The notes beneath the pieces are model-generated. The model searched no databases. It saw only the letters and a list, made by a program, of their open reading frames with translations, and was not told where the DNA came from. Shown here piece by piece: positions 33,325 through 42,761 of a DNA stretch of 53,412 bases (its first letter is position 1; every line of letters starts with the position of its first letter). The stretch spans positions 1 through 53,412 of the forward strand of contig JAGOPV010000005.1 of assembly GCA_017991775.1 (NCBI GenBank), given 5' to 3'. Origin of the DNA: Candidatus Levyibacteriota bacterium (GTDB lineage Bacteria; Patescibacteriota; Microgenomatia; Levybacterales; UBA12049). Both the position numbers and the translations under genes were made by a program.

Positions 33325-34629
33325 ATGCTGACGCTTGAAGAACTCAATCATGAAATAGATGGCGTTCTCTCACTCTCCCCAACCAAAATTCTTGATCAAG
33401 AAAAGCTTCAATCTAGACTCATCGATATCCTCATTTATCAAGCACACCTAGCTGAGGAAGATGTTGCCACCATCTCTCTTGACCTTATCTTTGAGTTAGC
33501 ACGACTTACAGATGTAGTGCCATCCTCCATCAGACCACTTTATCAAGCAATTGCCAGAGATGAAATTAACGGATTCTGTGTTCCAGCCTTCAACATTCGC
33601 ACTCTGACCTATGACACTGCCCAAGTCGCATTTAGACTCATGATGAAACATGACATCTTGCCTGTAGTCTTTGAATTGGCACGATCTGAGATGAAATATA
33701 CTGATCAGCCACCAAGACTCTATAGCGCGACGATCCTCGCTGCTGCGATCAAACAAGGCTACAAAGGCCCAGTCTTTATTCAGGGAGATCACTTCCAAGT
33801 AAATGCAGAAGAATTTACTTCTGACAAAGAGGCTGAGATTGAAAGTCTTAAGAACCTGATCAAAGACTCCCTTGATTCACAGATTCTCAATATTGATATA
33901 GACGCATCAACTTTGGTCGATCTTTCAAAAACAAATCTTTCAGAGCAACAACGAGAGAACGCATCTGTAACGAATGAACTTACTATGTATATTCGTTCAC
34001 TTCCAAATGGAGACAGAGTCTCTATTGGAGCTGAAATTGGGCATATAGGGGATAGAAATAGCACTACAGACGATCTCAGAGCGTTTGTGGGACAACTGGA
34101 GAATGTCCAGGAGCTCTCAAAGATCAGTGTTCAGACAGGTACCTCCCATGGTGGAACAGTACTTCCAGATGGTTCGCTCAAAGAAGTGTCTGTAGATTTT
34201 ACTGTCCTTGAAAAAGTAGGCAAACTTGCCCGAGATGCATATGGGCTTGGCGGGGCTGTTCAGCATGGAGCCTCAACACTTCCTACCAAGCTCCTGTCTC
34301 GATTTGTAGAGGCAAGAACGCTTGAGATTCACCTTGCCACCCATACTCAGACAATTATTTTTGATCATCTCCCAGAGAATGTTCTTCAAAAAATTGAGGC
34401 GTGGATATCTGAGAATGTACGTGACAAAAGAAAGCCAAATGAGACTGATGAACAATTTCTCTACAAGAACAGAAAGTACGCTCTCAAACATTTCAAAAAG
34501 ACTATCTGGGACCTCAATGGGCCAGAGAAAGATATCATCACTCAAGCTCTCGAAAGTTATTTTAACGAGATCTTCACTGACCTCTCCCTACTAGGAACCC
34601 GAGATCAGACACTTCCCTACTTTTCATAG
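33325..34629 (+). CDS. fba: Class II (zinc-dependent) fructose-bisphosphate aldolase family protein
   Basis: 434 residues, longer than the usual 290-360. It cleaves or forms fructose-1,6-bisphosphate in glycolysis or gluconeogenesis. An extra N-terminal helical region (about residues 1-75) precedes the barrel. Barrel marks are GFCVPAFNIRT, the zinc His in FIQGDHFQVNAEEF, SIGAEIGHIGD, VQTGTSHGGTVLPDG and GGAVQHGASTLP. The longer form might act on tagatose- or another ketose-bisphosphate. It is followed on the same strand by pgk, supporting a glycolytic role. Confidence 0.88.
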   Translation: MLTLEELNHEIDGVLSLSPTKILDQEKLQSRLIDILIYQAHLAEEDVATISLDLIFELARLTDVVPSSIRPLYQAIARDEINGFCVPAFNIRTLTYDTAQVAFRLMMKHDILPVVFELARSEMKYTDQPPRLYSATILAAAIKQGYKGPVFIQGDHFQVNAEEFTSDKEAEIESLKNLIKDSLDSQILNIDIDASTLVDLSKTNLSEQQRENASVTNELTMYIRSLPNGDRVSIGAEIGHIGDRNSTTDDLRAFVGQLENVQELSKISVQTGTSHGGTVLPDGSLKEVSVDFTVLEKVGKLARDAYGLGGAVQHGASTLPTKLLSRFVEARTLEIHLATHTQTIIFDHLPENVLQKIEAWISENVRDKRKPNETDEQFLYKNRKYALKHFKKTIWDLNGPEKDIITQALESYFNEIFTDLSLLGTRDQTLPYFS

Positions 34630-34653
34630 CTTTGTGATCTGAGAATTCTCATC

Positions 34654-34659
34654 TACAAT
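34654..34659 (+). promoter_or_regulatory. -10 box of pgk (predicted leaderless)
   Basis: TACAAT ends six bases before ATG 34666. A weak TTTGTG lies 17 bp upstream of it. Confidence 0.5.
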
Positions 34660-34665
34660 AAAAAT

Positions 34666-35826
34666 ATGCATAGCATTGACCAGGAAAACATTACGAATAA
34701 AAGGGTTCTTCTGCGGGTCGACTACAATGTATCGCTCCTTCCAAACCATCATATTGCAGATGATCTTCGGATCAGACAGTCTCTGCCAACTATTGAATAC
34801 CTTCTTAAGAAAAAGAATGCCATCATCTTGATCTCCCACCTCGGCAGACCACATGGAGTTGAAGAGAAATACTCTTTAGAGCCAGTACTTCAGAGACTCA
34901 AAGCATATCTCCCCGATGTAAAAATTCGTTTTGCAAGAACAATCAAAGAGCTACAAGACATGACAGCTGAAAAGCCTGCTGATATCACACTCCTTGAAAA
35001 CATACGCTTCTACGAGGGTGAGGATAGAAATAGCGCTAAGTTTGCCCAAGAGCTCGCAGTTCTCGGCGATGTGTATGTTAACGATGCGTTCGGAGTATCT
35101 CATAGAGCATGTGCCACTATCACAAAGCTTCCCACTCTCCTCCCCTCTTATGCGGGGCTTCTTCTAGCACATGAGGTTAATACCATCAATGAAATTATGA
35201 ATAAATCCTCAAAGCCATTTGTCACAATCCAAGGTGGAGCAAAAATATCTGACAAGATAAAGCTCCTCTCAACACTTATTGAGAAGTCTGACTACCTCCT
35301 CCTAGGTGGCGGAATCGCAAACACGTTTCTGAAAGCACTGGGCAATGAGATAGGTAATAGCTTACATGAGCCATCCGAGCTTGATAGTGCCAAAGCATTA
35401 CTTCGAAAAGCTGAGAGAGAGCGCACTAAAGTACTTCTACCAATCGATGTCATAACAGGATCACTTAATGGTGACCATGAAACACTCAAGGATGTTCACG
35501 CTCTCACCAAGCATGATCGAATTCTTGATATTGGACCTGCTACTCAGGCTGTCTTCGCCCAAGCAATACTTCAAGCGAAGACTATCATCTGGAATGGACC
35601 TGTTGGATTGCACGAAATTCCAGCCTATGCAAAAGGAACTGATTTTATATTTTATGCTATTTCCGCGAATACTGAGGCGATGTCTATTGTGGGAGGCGGA
35701 GATACACTAGCGGCACTTAAGAACCTCGAGCATTTAGACAAAATTACCCACCTTTCAACTGGAGGCGGTGCACTTCTCTCTTTCATCGAAAACGGGACCC
35801 TGCCAGGAATCGATGCGCTGAAATAA
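34666..35826 (+). CDS. pgk: Phosphoglycerate kinase
   Basis: 386 residues, the normal length. It converts 1,3-bisphosphoglycerate and ADP to 3-phosphoglycerate and ATP. Seen: RVLLRVDYNVSLL, LISHLGRPHGVEEKYSL, VYVNDAFGVSHRACAT, TIQGGAKISDKI, LLGGGIANTFLKA, WNGPVGLHEIPAYAKGT and IVGGGDTLAAL. All substrate-binding regions are intact. It lies directly after the aldolase but has its own start signal. Confidence 0.97.
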   Translation: MHSIDQENITNKRVLLRVDYNVSLLPNHHIADDLRIRQSLPTIEYLLKKKNAIILISHLGRPHGVEEKYSLEPVLQRLKAYLPDVKIRFARTIKELQDMTAEKPADITLLENIRFYEGEDRNSAKFAQELAVLGDVYVNDAFGVSHRACATITKLPTLLPSYAGLLLAHEVNTINEIMNKSSKPFVTIQGGAKISDKIKLLSTLIEKSDYLLLGGGIANTFLKALGNEIGNSLHEPSELDSAKALLRKAERERTKVLLPIDVITGSLNGDHETLKDVHALTKHDRILDIGPATQAVFAQAILQAKTIIWNGPVGLHEIPAYAKGTDFIFYAISANTEAMSIVGGGDTLAALKNLEHLDKITHLSTGGGALLSFIENGTLPGIDALK

Positions 35827-35832
35827 TTGGGC

Positions 35833-35861
35833 TAGACATACAAATTCTCGCCGCTTATAAT
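35833..35861 (+). promoter_or_regulatory. Promoter of the dedA-family gene
   Basis: TAGACA (35833-35838), a 17-bp spacer and TATAAT (35856-35861). ATG 35871 is only ten bases after the -10, so little or no leader is expected. Confidence 0.7.
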
Positions 35862-35870
35862 GAGAACGTA

Positions 35871-36524
35871 ATGCCAGACATACTCCACCTTATTGAGACA
35901 CTAGTAACTGGATCGGGAGAATTCATCGCCCTAGCTGGCCTCTTTGCCGTCATCTTTGCTGAGACAGGACTCCTCATTGGATTTTTTCTTCCAGGCGATA
36001 GCCTCCTCTTTACAGCAGGCATTCTCTCATCGCAAGGCTTCCTTCATCTTGGATATCTCTGTATTACACTTTTTGCAGCTGCAGTGATTGGAGACAGTGT
36101 TGGGTATGCATTTGGAAATAAAGTGGGCAAAAGACTGTTTCACAAAAAAGATTCCCTCCTTTTCCATAAAGATCATCTTATGAAGGCAAATGCCTTCTAT
36201 AACAAGCATGGAGGCAAGACTATTATCCTTGCTCGTTTCATGCCAGTTGTTAGAACATTTGCTCCAGTCGTTGCAGGTGTTGGAGATATGCCCTACTCCA
36301 AATTCCTTGCATATAATGTTGTTGGTGGAGCAATTTGGGCAGTTGGACTTCCACTTGCAGGCTTCTTTTTAGGAAAAGTTATTCCAGATGTAGATAAATA
36401 CCTCCTCCCAGTTATTGGATTTGTTGTTCTTGCATCAATCGCACCAGGAATCTATGAGATTGTAAAGACAAAGGAACAGAGAGCGACACTTAAGAAAACT
36501 CTGATGAAATTACTCAAGCGTTAA
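35871..36524 (+). CDS. DedA / SNARE-associated family membrane protein
   Basis: 217 residues with four to five membrane helices. DedA proteins act in membrane homeostasis, some as lipid-carrier flippases. Family marks are IFAETGLLIGFFLPGDSLLF, GDSVGYAFGNKVGKRLF and ARFMPVVRTFAPVVAGVGDM, the last holding the conserved Arg residues, then AYNVVGGAIWAVGLPLAGF. It converges with the DUF4012 gene, overlapping by four bases. Confidence 0.94.
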   Translation: MPDILHLIETLVTGSGEFIALAGLFAVIFAETGLLIGFFLPGDSLLFTAGILSSQGFLHLGYLCITLFAAAVIGDSVGYAFGNKVGKRLFHKKDSLLFHKDHLMKANAFYNKHGGKTIILARFMPVVRTFAPVVAGVGDMPYSKFLAYNVVGGAIWAVGLPLAGFFLGKVIPDVDKYLLPVIGFVVLASIAPGIYEIVKTKEQRATLKKTLMKLLKR

Positions 36525-39202
36525 CGCTTGGAGAATGTGAAGATATATTCTTTATCTGTATTCAATACCGTCTCCCCTAAGATCTTTCCCCCTACATCAT
36601 TGACCGACTGATTACTTTTAAATAACTTAATTGCCATCGGATATGAAAGTGTTAACTTGTATGGATCCTGCAGAGTCCCTGGCTGCTTGAAGATAAGGAG
36701 ATTGAAGTCAAAAACTGATAAATCAACGGGGGCCTTCTGGGAAAGCGTGTATGCAAAGCTTAGCTTTTTTGAAGAACTCTTTGGCACCACAAGATATACT
36801 CCATAGACTTTTCTCCCACTTTCAACTCTCTCCTCCACCTCAAGACCAGCTGGGGCTCTAAAAGAGCGTGCCACAAATACTCGCGGATTTGTCACAGTTG
36901 GAACAATTTGCTGGGTTATATTGTCGACCAATACTTCTTTCAATGCAGTATCTAATGGGGTAATAAGTCGGACATAAGCCTCGTAGTCTCCCCCATACTC
37001 GGTCTTTGCTTCACTAATATTTTTATATGTAACATCGAAGCGCTCTGTAACTGTACCTTCACCATCTATACTTACCTTTTGTTCAAGAGTGCGTTTAAGA
37101 AAACGATTTGCCTTATTCTCTCCCAAATTCTCCTCGCTCAGTCCGATAAAGTCTAGGTAGCTAGAATCCACTGCCTTTCTCCTCTCAACAATTGATGATG
37201 AAGCATTATTAAGAGTGAACAACTTTTGGACTGATGACTCTGGAAAAGCAAAGAGGAGATGCTTCTCTTCTGTCATTTTTGTCGCCAAGAGAAGTAGCTT
37301 TTGTTCTGGAATTCCCCCATTTTCAAACTTTGCCATGAGACTTTCCTGAACTGAGCGCAAAAAATCTTTTTTCTTTGTTGAGCCAGGAAAAAAATCTTTC
37401 TGTGCATATGCCTGCGTCTTTGTATAAAAATTGTCCTTTGTGAGCACCTCATTATAATCAGGCACGGTTAGTGATCCAGTTATACCAATCAATTCACTTA
37501 AAAATGTGTTGTCTATTGAGATTACTCCATCTACCTTCTCCCCTATCTCAAGATTTAGCATTCGAGCAACTTCAGATGCTCCAGTTGGAAAATCGATAGA
37601 ATAATTACTATCTCTCATAAAAAGGTTGGTTGAACCAAGATATCGCGCAAACTCAAATGGTGGATCAAGAGGTGTTTTTAACTGACCATCAGCATCATAG
37701 ACATCATAGATTTTAATACCTGATAATTTTGCCTTGTCTAGATTTACAAGAGCAAATGATCCTATAAATCCCCCGCCAGCTCGAAGCTCTGCGTTGTTTT
37801 GGAATAAGATAATATATTTCTTTTTCCCATCAAATCCAAGCAGTTTTGGATAAGTTTCTAGTGTATTGAGGACAAACGTAATCGATTTTTGATATGTATC
37901 TAATTTCCCAGCAACTTGAGAAGGAAGTTTATTCTCGGCCTGAAGCCCTTGAATAATAGTGAAGGATGACTTTAGCTTATCGGATGCCACCAGAAATGCC
38001 TTCTTTGGATCATTCTCCTCACCTTTGAAGACTTTCTGCAATAAGAGGCCCGCATTCAGCCCGTCATAAAAAGCTTGAGACATTTGACTGCCCGTATGAA
38101 TAGTGTCTTGAAAGCCTACAACCCCCTTCTCTACCCCTGCCACCCCGAGCGCTGCGCTTATTATGCCCACTGAGGCATCTGCTAGCAAAAAAAGGTCGTT
38201 GGATGTCTTCGCGCTTAATGATGCAGCTTGTAGCCCCTTCCCCGCCAGTTCGTCTTGCGCTCTTAGAAGATAGACTCCTCCCGCAAATGCCAGTCCAATA
38301 CTGGTCAAGATTGGTAATAGCACAATAAACAAAATGATGAGAGCTGGAAGAAAAATCTTCTGTAGCCTTGGGAACTTTACCGGAGAAAATGCAGGTTTTG
38401 AAATAAGTACTTGAGTAGACTGCGCAAGCTTTGTGTGAGAGAGGTCTATCTCTGAAAGCCTTTGAGCGAGCGGATATGAATTCGAAAAAAGATGTGTTCC
38501 ACTAGTTGGTAGTTTATATCGAACTGCCTGCCTCTTTTGCTGAGTGAAGTCTATTTGTAAAAGCGGATATTTCTTCTGCAGGTCGCGAGCAACAGATAGC
38601 TCCGTAACAGGATGAGGGGGATACAAGAGATACTCCTGAGAGCCATCTGATGTCCTAAAAACACATGCGATAATTCCCTCAACTACATCAGAGAGAGCGA
38701 CAGGGTGGAGGAGATCTAATCCACTGTTGAAGAGTCGCAGCCTACCATGAGCCTTCGCAGTTGATAAGAGGTGATTTATTGGCGACCCATTTTCGAGAGT
38801 GGGGGAGAAGATATCGCCAAGCACAAGAATATCTACTTTCTCATACTGTTTTTCCAGACCCTTGAGCAACCCTTCCTTGTAATTGAATAGGTCTGTGATA
38901 AAGACGAGTCTACCTCCTCCCTCTCTAGCTTTTCGTATAAAGCTAGGAAGCGCCTTAAGTAACTCTTTCTCCCCTCTATAGACAATGAATATATGCGAGA
39001 AGGTATTGTCTGGGATTTGTGGTATCTTTTTGCGAAAGGGGACGAGGATTACATTGTTTATTTCATTCAAACTATGCGAGGATACAAGCATGACGAGCTG
39101 GGACTTAGCGATCTCCTGAACAAGCGGGACGCCGATAGTTCCTTCCCTATCAACAATTAAGATGGGGGAGGTGTAATTTGATTGGGTAACCTTAAATGAC
39201 AT
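36521..39202 (-). CDS. DUF4012 membrane protein with degenerate epimerase-like N-terminal domain
   Basis: 893 residues from ATG 39202. Residues about 1-245 read as an NAD-dependent epimerase/SDR-like fold (ILIVDREGTIGVPLVQEI, GRLVFITDLFNYKEG, LHPVALSDVVEGII), with no clear catalytic YxxxK and a degraded glycine loop. A membrane helix follows (LPALIILFIVLLPILTSIGL). The extracytoplasmic part is DUF4012: KKYIILFQNNAELRAGGGFI, then GEKVDGVISIDNTFLSELI. DUF4012 proteins are frequent in Patescibacteria and Actinobacteria and are often near polysaccharide genes; their role is unknown. The O-antigen-ligase-like gene lies next upstream. Confidence 0.88.
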   Translation of the reverse strand: MSFKVTQSNYTSPILIVDREGTIGVPLVQEIAKSQLVMLVSSHSLNEINNVILVPFRKKIPQIPDNTFSHIFIVYRGEKELLKALPSFIRKAREGGGRLVFITDLFNYKEGLLKGLEKQYEKVDILVLGDIFSPTLENGSPINHLLSTAKAHGRLRLFNSGLDLLHPVALSDVVEGIIACVFRTSDGSQEYLLYPPHPVTELSVARDLQKKYPLLQIDFTQQKRQAVRYKLPTSGTHLFSNSYPLAQRLSEIDLSHTKLAQSTQVLISKPAFSPVKFPRLQKIFLPALIILFIVLLPILTSIGLAFAGGVYLLRAQDELAGKGLQAASLSAKTSNDLFLLADASVGIISAALGVAGVEKGVVGFQDTIHTGSQMSQAFYDGLNAGLLLQKVFKGEENDPKKAFLVASDKLKSSFTIIQGLQAENKLPSQVAGKLDTYQKSITFVLNTLETYPKLLGFDGKKKYIILFQNNAELRAGGGFIGSFALVNLDKAKLSGIKIYDVYDADGQLKTPLDPPFEFARYLGSTNLFMRDSNYSIDFPTGASEVARMLNLEIGEKVDGVISIDNTFLSELIGITGSLTVPDYNEVLTKDNFYTKTQAYAQKDFFPGSTKKKDFLRSVQESLMAKFENGGIPEQKLLLLATKMTEEKHLLFAFPESSVQKLFTLNNASSSIVERRKAVDSSYLDFIGLSEENLGENKANRFLKRTLEQKVSIDGEGTVTERFDVTYKNISEAKTEYGGDYEAYVRLITPLDTALKEVLVDNITQQIVPTVTNPRVFVARSFRAPAGLEVEERVESGRKVYGVYLVVPKSSSKKLSFAYTLSQKAPVDLSVFDFNLLIFKQPGTLQDPYKLTLSYPMAIKLFKSNQSVNDVGGKILGETVLNTDKEYIFTFSKR

Positions 39203-39310
39203 GGCAGTACATCTATTGTACATCAAGGCTTGCTGCCTTTGCCATTTCGAGGAATTTTCAAAATACACTGAGCCATCAGCCTTTCTGCACACCAACTATT
39301 CTTATATTTT

Positions 39311-40636
39311 TCACTTTACGCTGGGGGAACTTGGCATTTTCACAAGGAGAAATCCTAGTACTAGACCCAAAAGAACTCGGCCCTGTTGAAGTGAGTAAAA
39401 ATAATGATCCAGACTTCCAATTATAATTATTGCTACGAGAACGAGAACTTTCTCTCTCCTAAACATCCAGCTCATAAAATATGTCTTAACTCCGTAGATC
39501 CATCCTAGGACTACAACGGCAATTCCAGGCAGTCCTAGCTCGGTGATAAAAAGCAGCACAGAATTATGGACTGGCTGAAGCATGCTAAATTTTGGCGACA
39601 GCTCTCTCTGCAGTGCCGGCAAGAACTCGCCAAGTCCTACTCCAAAAATCAAATGAGATTTTAAAAGTGTAACTGCGTCGTGAAATAAAGTTATCCTCGT
39701 GCTCAAAGCAGAATCTTCCGACGAAAAATACATGAAACGGCTTGCTAGTACGGGATTAACGAGCACCCCACCTATTAGAGCGAGAATACTTATCAACATT
39801 ATTTTTACCCCAATTTTTTCACGGTTTTGAATTGCAAGCATAATGATAAGTCCACCAGCGGCACCGACTGCTGACCGACTCATCGTCAGAAATAGCGAAC
39901 AGATTGACAGTAAGATAATGCCAAGGAAGAACACCAATTCTTTTTTGGAAACTAGTTGATCCTTAAGAAACGTAATGAGATAAAAAAGAAATATCACAAT
40001 AAATCCACCCAAGACATTTGGGTGAGGAAATGTAGCATAGGGACGAAGGATAAGGTTTCCCAACAATGAAGCATTGGCAATACCTGGTGTTGACCCATTG
40101 AACGTTCTCTCTCCCAACAGATACCAAAGGCCTCCGATAGATCCATGATGTATCCACTGCATGAAAGTTAAGATGCCCACAACCAAGAGAGAGATGGCTA
40201 TCGTGAACGAAAGACTTTTATAATACCTTCTTTCTGAGAAGAAGCTGCTAGCAAGCCAGGCAATATAAACAACTTGAATAATTCTAAAGAGGAAATATGC
40301 CCCAAGAAGTATTGAGTCTTGAAAAAAGCATCGAATAAGTAACAGAGCAGTGATAGCGATGATAGACTTAGCAGCAATAGATCGAAAGGATCTTGATAGG
40401 TCTTTAAATCTAACTAAAAATAATGCAATGAATATAAAATCTGAAAAATAAAGAGTGGGGGAGAGATAGTCGGATCTTATTCCATCGATGAATGCAAACT
40501 CTGGCCAAAAATGAATTCCAAATTGGGAGATAGTGAAAAAAAGATAGAGGAGGAAAAGGAAGAAGGCTGATTTATTCTCGAGGCTTGATGACGAGAACCC
40601 TGTCTTTGCCTTCGCCCATTGATTCAGAAATAACAT
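39311..40636 (-). CDS. O-antigen ligase / Wzy-like polytopic membrane protein
   Basis: 441 residues with about twelve hydrophobic helices. Family members join or polymerise surface polysaccharides from lipid carriers. The Wzy_C-type core is visible: CSLFLTMSRSAVGAAGGLII, a large extracytoplasmic loop ending near MLQPVHNSVLLFITELG, then LPGIAVVVLGWIYG. The start at 40636 overlaps the jag gene by 65 bases; no other good start is near, so the N-terminus is uncertain. Together with the DUF4012 protein it suggests a surface-glycan unit. Confidence 0.85.
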   Translation of the reverse strand: MLFLNQWAKAKTGFSSSSLENKSAFFLFLLYLFFTISQFGIHFWPEFAFIDGIRSDYLSPTLYFSDFIFIALFLVRFKDLSRSFRSIAAKSIIAITALLLIRCFFQDSILLGAYFLFRIIQVVYIAWLASSFFSERRYYKSLSFTIAISLLVVGILTFMQWIHHGSIGGLWYLLGERTFNGSTPGIANASLLGNLILRPYATFPHPNVLGGFIVIFLFYLITFLKDQLVSKKELVFFLGIILLSICSLFLTMSRSAVGAAGGLIIMLAIQNREKIGVKIMLISILALIGGVLVNPVLASRFMYFSSEDSALSTRITLFHDAVTLLKSHLIFGVGLGEFLPALQRELSPKFSMLQPVHNSVLLFITELGLPGIAVVVLGWIYGVKTYFMSWMFRREKVLVLVAIIIIGSLDHYFYSLQQGRVLLGLVLGFLLVKMPSSPSVK

Positions 40637-41048
40637 CTTGATCGTCTTGAAGGATCATGTGAACAACTCTTCTCTCCCAAGACTTAAGGGATGATAGCGT
40701 ATGTGGCCTTCCTTCTTCAAGGACTTTCTCTTTCGTTTGCTGAGCGAGGCTTTCAAGATACTCACTTCTATTCTTCTTGTAATCACCAACTTCAACAGAA
40801 AGTCTCATAAAATGTCCTGCTTTTCTTGAAACCATCAATGAGAGAAGGAGCTGGAAGGCTTCAAGAACCTCGCCATGATACCCGATAATAATGCCACTCT
40901 CTTCAGTTTTTAAAATAACTTCAGCAGTTGTCTCATGAGAGACTACTTCTACTTCTGCTTGCAACTCAAGAGTCTTGATCAACTCTTCTGCAGTTGCTGT
41001 GATAATAGTGATGTCCTCAGCTGTAATTGGTGTTAATTCGTTATTCAT
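40572..41048 (-). CDS. jag: KH and R3H domain RNA-binding protein (Jag/KhpB)
   Basis: 158 residues. RNA-binding protein linked to cell elongation and division in other bacteria. The KH domain spans about residues 40-85 (TEESGIIIGYHGEVLEAFQL). The R3H domain is at the C-terminus (RPHTLSSLKSWERRVVHMIL). The N-terminal Jag_N domain is short or absent. It follows yidC by one base, the conserved order rpmH-rnpA-yidD-yidC-jag. Confidence 0.93.
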   Translation of the reverse strand: MNNELTPITAEDITIITATAEELIKTLELQAEVEVVSHETTAEVILKTEESGIIIGYHGEVLEAFQLLLSLMVSRKAGHFMRLSVEVGDYKKNRSEYLESLAQQTKEKVLEEGRPHTLSSLKSWERRVVHMILQDDQDVISESMGEGKDRVLVIKPRE

Positions 41049-41049
41049 A

Positions 41050-41943
41050 TTATTTTGATTTAGTTTTCTTCTTTGGTGTCTTGACTATAACTGCATCTAC
41101 AGATTTAGCCTTCTTAGTCTTTGATTTCTTTGTCGAAGCAGTGATAGCTGGCTCTGTTACTGGAGCGAATTGCTTCTCTTTCTGCATCAAATACTGCTGT
41201 ATGATACCAAAAACCGTGAACGTAATCCAGTAGAGAGATAATCCAACTGGAAATGTGAAGGAGAAGAAGCCAATCATAAAAGGGAAGATGTAGAGAGATT
41301 GAGTCTGAAACGCAGTTGCAAAGTCTGGCTGACCAGCTGTCTTTTTATCAGAATCGTTCTTCGGAGCTGGCTTTGGCGTAGTCATCTTTGTCTGAATAAA
41401 TTGAGATACTCCAGTGAGAATTGGGATCAAAAGAATCCCAACCCCAACCGTAGCAATAAGCTTCCCTGGGGTCTGACCGAGTGGAAGGCCAAAGAATTGA
41501 GTGTCCCACATCTTTGAAAGCTTCAGAGACTCTGAATAAACAAGGTGATTCACATCTGCAAGCTTTGTTTGAGATACTGCATGCTGCAGTACTGAGTAAA
41601 GACCCCAGATCAAAGGAAGTTGAACAATGAGCGGTAAGCACCCAGCTGCTGGATTAATACCATGCTCTTTATAAAGAAGCATTGTTTCAGCCTGAAGTCT
41701 TTGTGGATTCTTTTTATAAAGTGTCTTAAGCTCTGCAAGCTTAGGATTAAGAAGCTGCATCTTCTTCATAGAGCGAAGTTGAGCCCCCATAAGTGGGTAG
41801 AGAAGAAGTCGGATGACAACTGTGAGAAGAATTATGGAGAAGCCAAGCGCATAGGGGACATGCAGATAGATAAGTCCTTGATAGATTGCGACAAGAACAT
41901 TAGTAATAGGTTGGACCAAAAGTAGTGTAAATATATCTCCCAT
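41050..41943 (-). CDS. yidC: Membrane protein insertase YidC
   Basis: 297 residues, the short Gram-positive/CPR form without the large periplasmic domain. It inserts membrane proteins alone or with SecYEG. The helices and cytoplasmic hairpin are typical: GFSIILLTVVIRLLLYPLMG, containing the conserved Arg, MKKMQLLNPKLAELKTLYK, NPAAGCLPLIVQLPLIWGLY and GLSLYWITFTVFGIIQQYL. The C-terminal tail is very basic (TKKSKTKKAKS, KTPKKKTKSK), fitting ribosome contact. Confidence 0.96.
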   Translation of the reverse strand: MGDIFTLLLVQPITNVLVAIYQGLIYLHVPYALGFSIILLTVVIRLLLYPLMGAQLRSMKKMQLLNPKLAELKTLYKKNPQRLQAETMLLYKEHGINPAAGCLPLIVQLPLIWGLYSVLQHAVSQTKLADVNHLVYSESLKLSKMWDTQFFGLPLGQTPGKLIATVGVGILLIPILTGVSQFIQTKMTTPKPAPKNDSDKKTAGQPDFATAFQTQSLYIFPFMIGFFSFTFPVGLSLYWITFTVFGIIQQYLMQKEKQFAPVTEPAITASTKKSKTKKAKSVDAVIVKTPKKKTKSK

Positions 41944-41949
41944 AGGTAT

Positions 41950-42159
41950 CTATTTTGCGAAGGGATGACAAGAGGCAAGTCGCTTCATACTCAAACGCAG
42001 TCCACATAGTATACCATACTCCTCTATGACTCTTCCGGCATAGCGTGAACAGGTCTCAGAATATCGACATCCCACACTTACTCCGAGCAGTTGATGAAGA
42101 AAAGTGGAGAGTACAGTTGTGTAGATCTTTATACTAAAGATCAGAAGCTTTTTCACCAA
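41950..42159 (-). CDS. yidD: Membrane protein insertion efficiency factor YidD
   Basis: 69 residues. It assists YidC-dependent insertion. The family core is CRYSETCSRYAGRVIEEYGI and GLRLSMKRLASCHPF with conserved Cys residues. An amphipathic N-terminal helix precedes it. It overlaps the 3' end of rnpA by 26 bases and lies six bases before yidC. Confidence 0.92.
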   Translation of the reverse strand: MVKKLLIFSIKIYTTVLSTFLHQLLGVSVGCRYSETCSRYAGRVIEEYGILCGLRLSMKRLASCHPFAK

Positions 42160-42478
42160 AGACTCCTTTACTCTTGAGGGACGCTACCAATTCTTCTTTT
42201 TCTTCGGAAGATATGACTGAAAATGATTTCTGTACGATAACTATCATATCTATAGGCGACATAAGCAGATCCCAATTATCTTGCATGAAAGTCGAGACCA
42301 ATCTCCTCATGCGATTTCGCGCAACAGCACTTTTATCTACCTTTTTAGAAATGACAATAGCAAGTCTACTTTCATCGCCCTCTGTTTTAGAGAAACGCAA
42401 GATAAAATTGGGGGAGGAAAGTGTTGAGGGTTGTGTGAGTCTAACGGTAGATGGTAGACGATTCTTTCTACGTAACAT
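42134..42478 (-). CDS. rnpA: Ribonuclease P protein component
   Basis: 114 residues. It binds RNase P RNA and helps recognise pre-tRNA leaders. It begins MLRRKNRLPS and contains RLAIVISKKVDKSAVARNRM followed by RRLVSTFMQ, the RNR motif of the family. It starts three bases after rpmH. The RNase P RNA gene itself is not in the window. Confidence 0.94.
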   Translation of the reverse strand: MLRRKNRLPSTVRLTQPSTLSSPNFILRFSKTEGDESRLAIVISKKVDKSAVARNRMRRLVSTFMQDNWDLLMSPIDMIVIVQKSFSVISSEEKEELVASLKSKGVFGEKASDL

Positions 42479-42481
42479 TTC

Positions 42482-42616
42482 CTAGATCGACAAGGAGGCT
42501 CGTCCTTTGTCGCGACGACGCTTCAGTCTTTTTCGACCGTCATGAGTTCGCATAAGACCGAGAAAGCCATGCTTTCTTTGGCGCTTAACCTTTTTCATTG
42601 TAACGAATTTTTCCAT
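42482..42616 (-). CDS. rpmH: Large ribosomal subunit protein bL34
   Basis: 44 residues from ATG 42616 (MEKFVTMKKVKRQRKHGFLG); the normal size is 44-50. The core KRQRKHGFLGLMRTHDGRKR and the basic tail are typical. A longer frame reaching 42727 is open but runs through DnaA boxes and is unlike L34. An internal ATG at 42598 would give 38 residues. It is transcribed away from dnaA, as in many bacteria. Confidence 0.94.
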   Translation of the reverse strand: MEKFVTMKKVKRQRKHGFLGLMRTHDGRKRLKRRRDKGRASLSI

Positions 42617-42761
42617 TGATGAAGAGTATATCAGATTTGTATCAGTTTTACTACCTTGACATGAGTTATCCACATGGATAGACTTCATGGTACTCGCACT
42701 GCCTTTAGATTTGAGAAAGCCCTTCACGCATCTATAAATCGCCTAGTTATCAACAATTTCT
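42617..42761. other. rpmH-dnaA intergenic region with DnaA boxes
   Basis: A perfect DnaA box TTATCCACA lies at 42666-42674 and a one-mismatch box TTATCAACA at 42747-42755, just before dnaA. Divergent promoters for rpmH and dnaA must lie here. The boxes could serve dnaA autoregulation or be part of the origin. Confidence 0.7.

Noticed and set aside
42617-42727. N-terminal extension of rpmH to 81 codons
   Set aside because: The extension crosses a perfect DnaA box and the product would be nearly twice the size of bL34.
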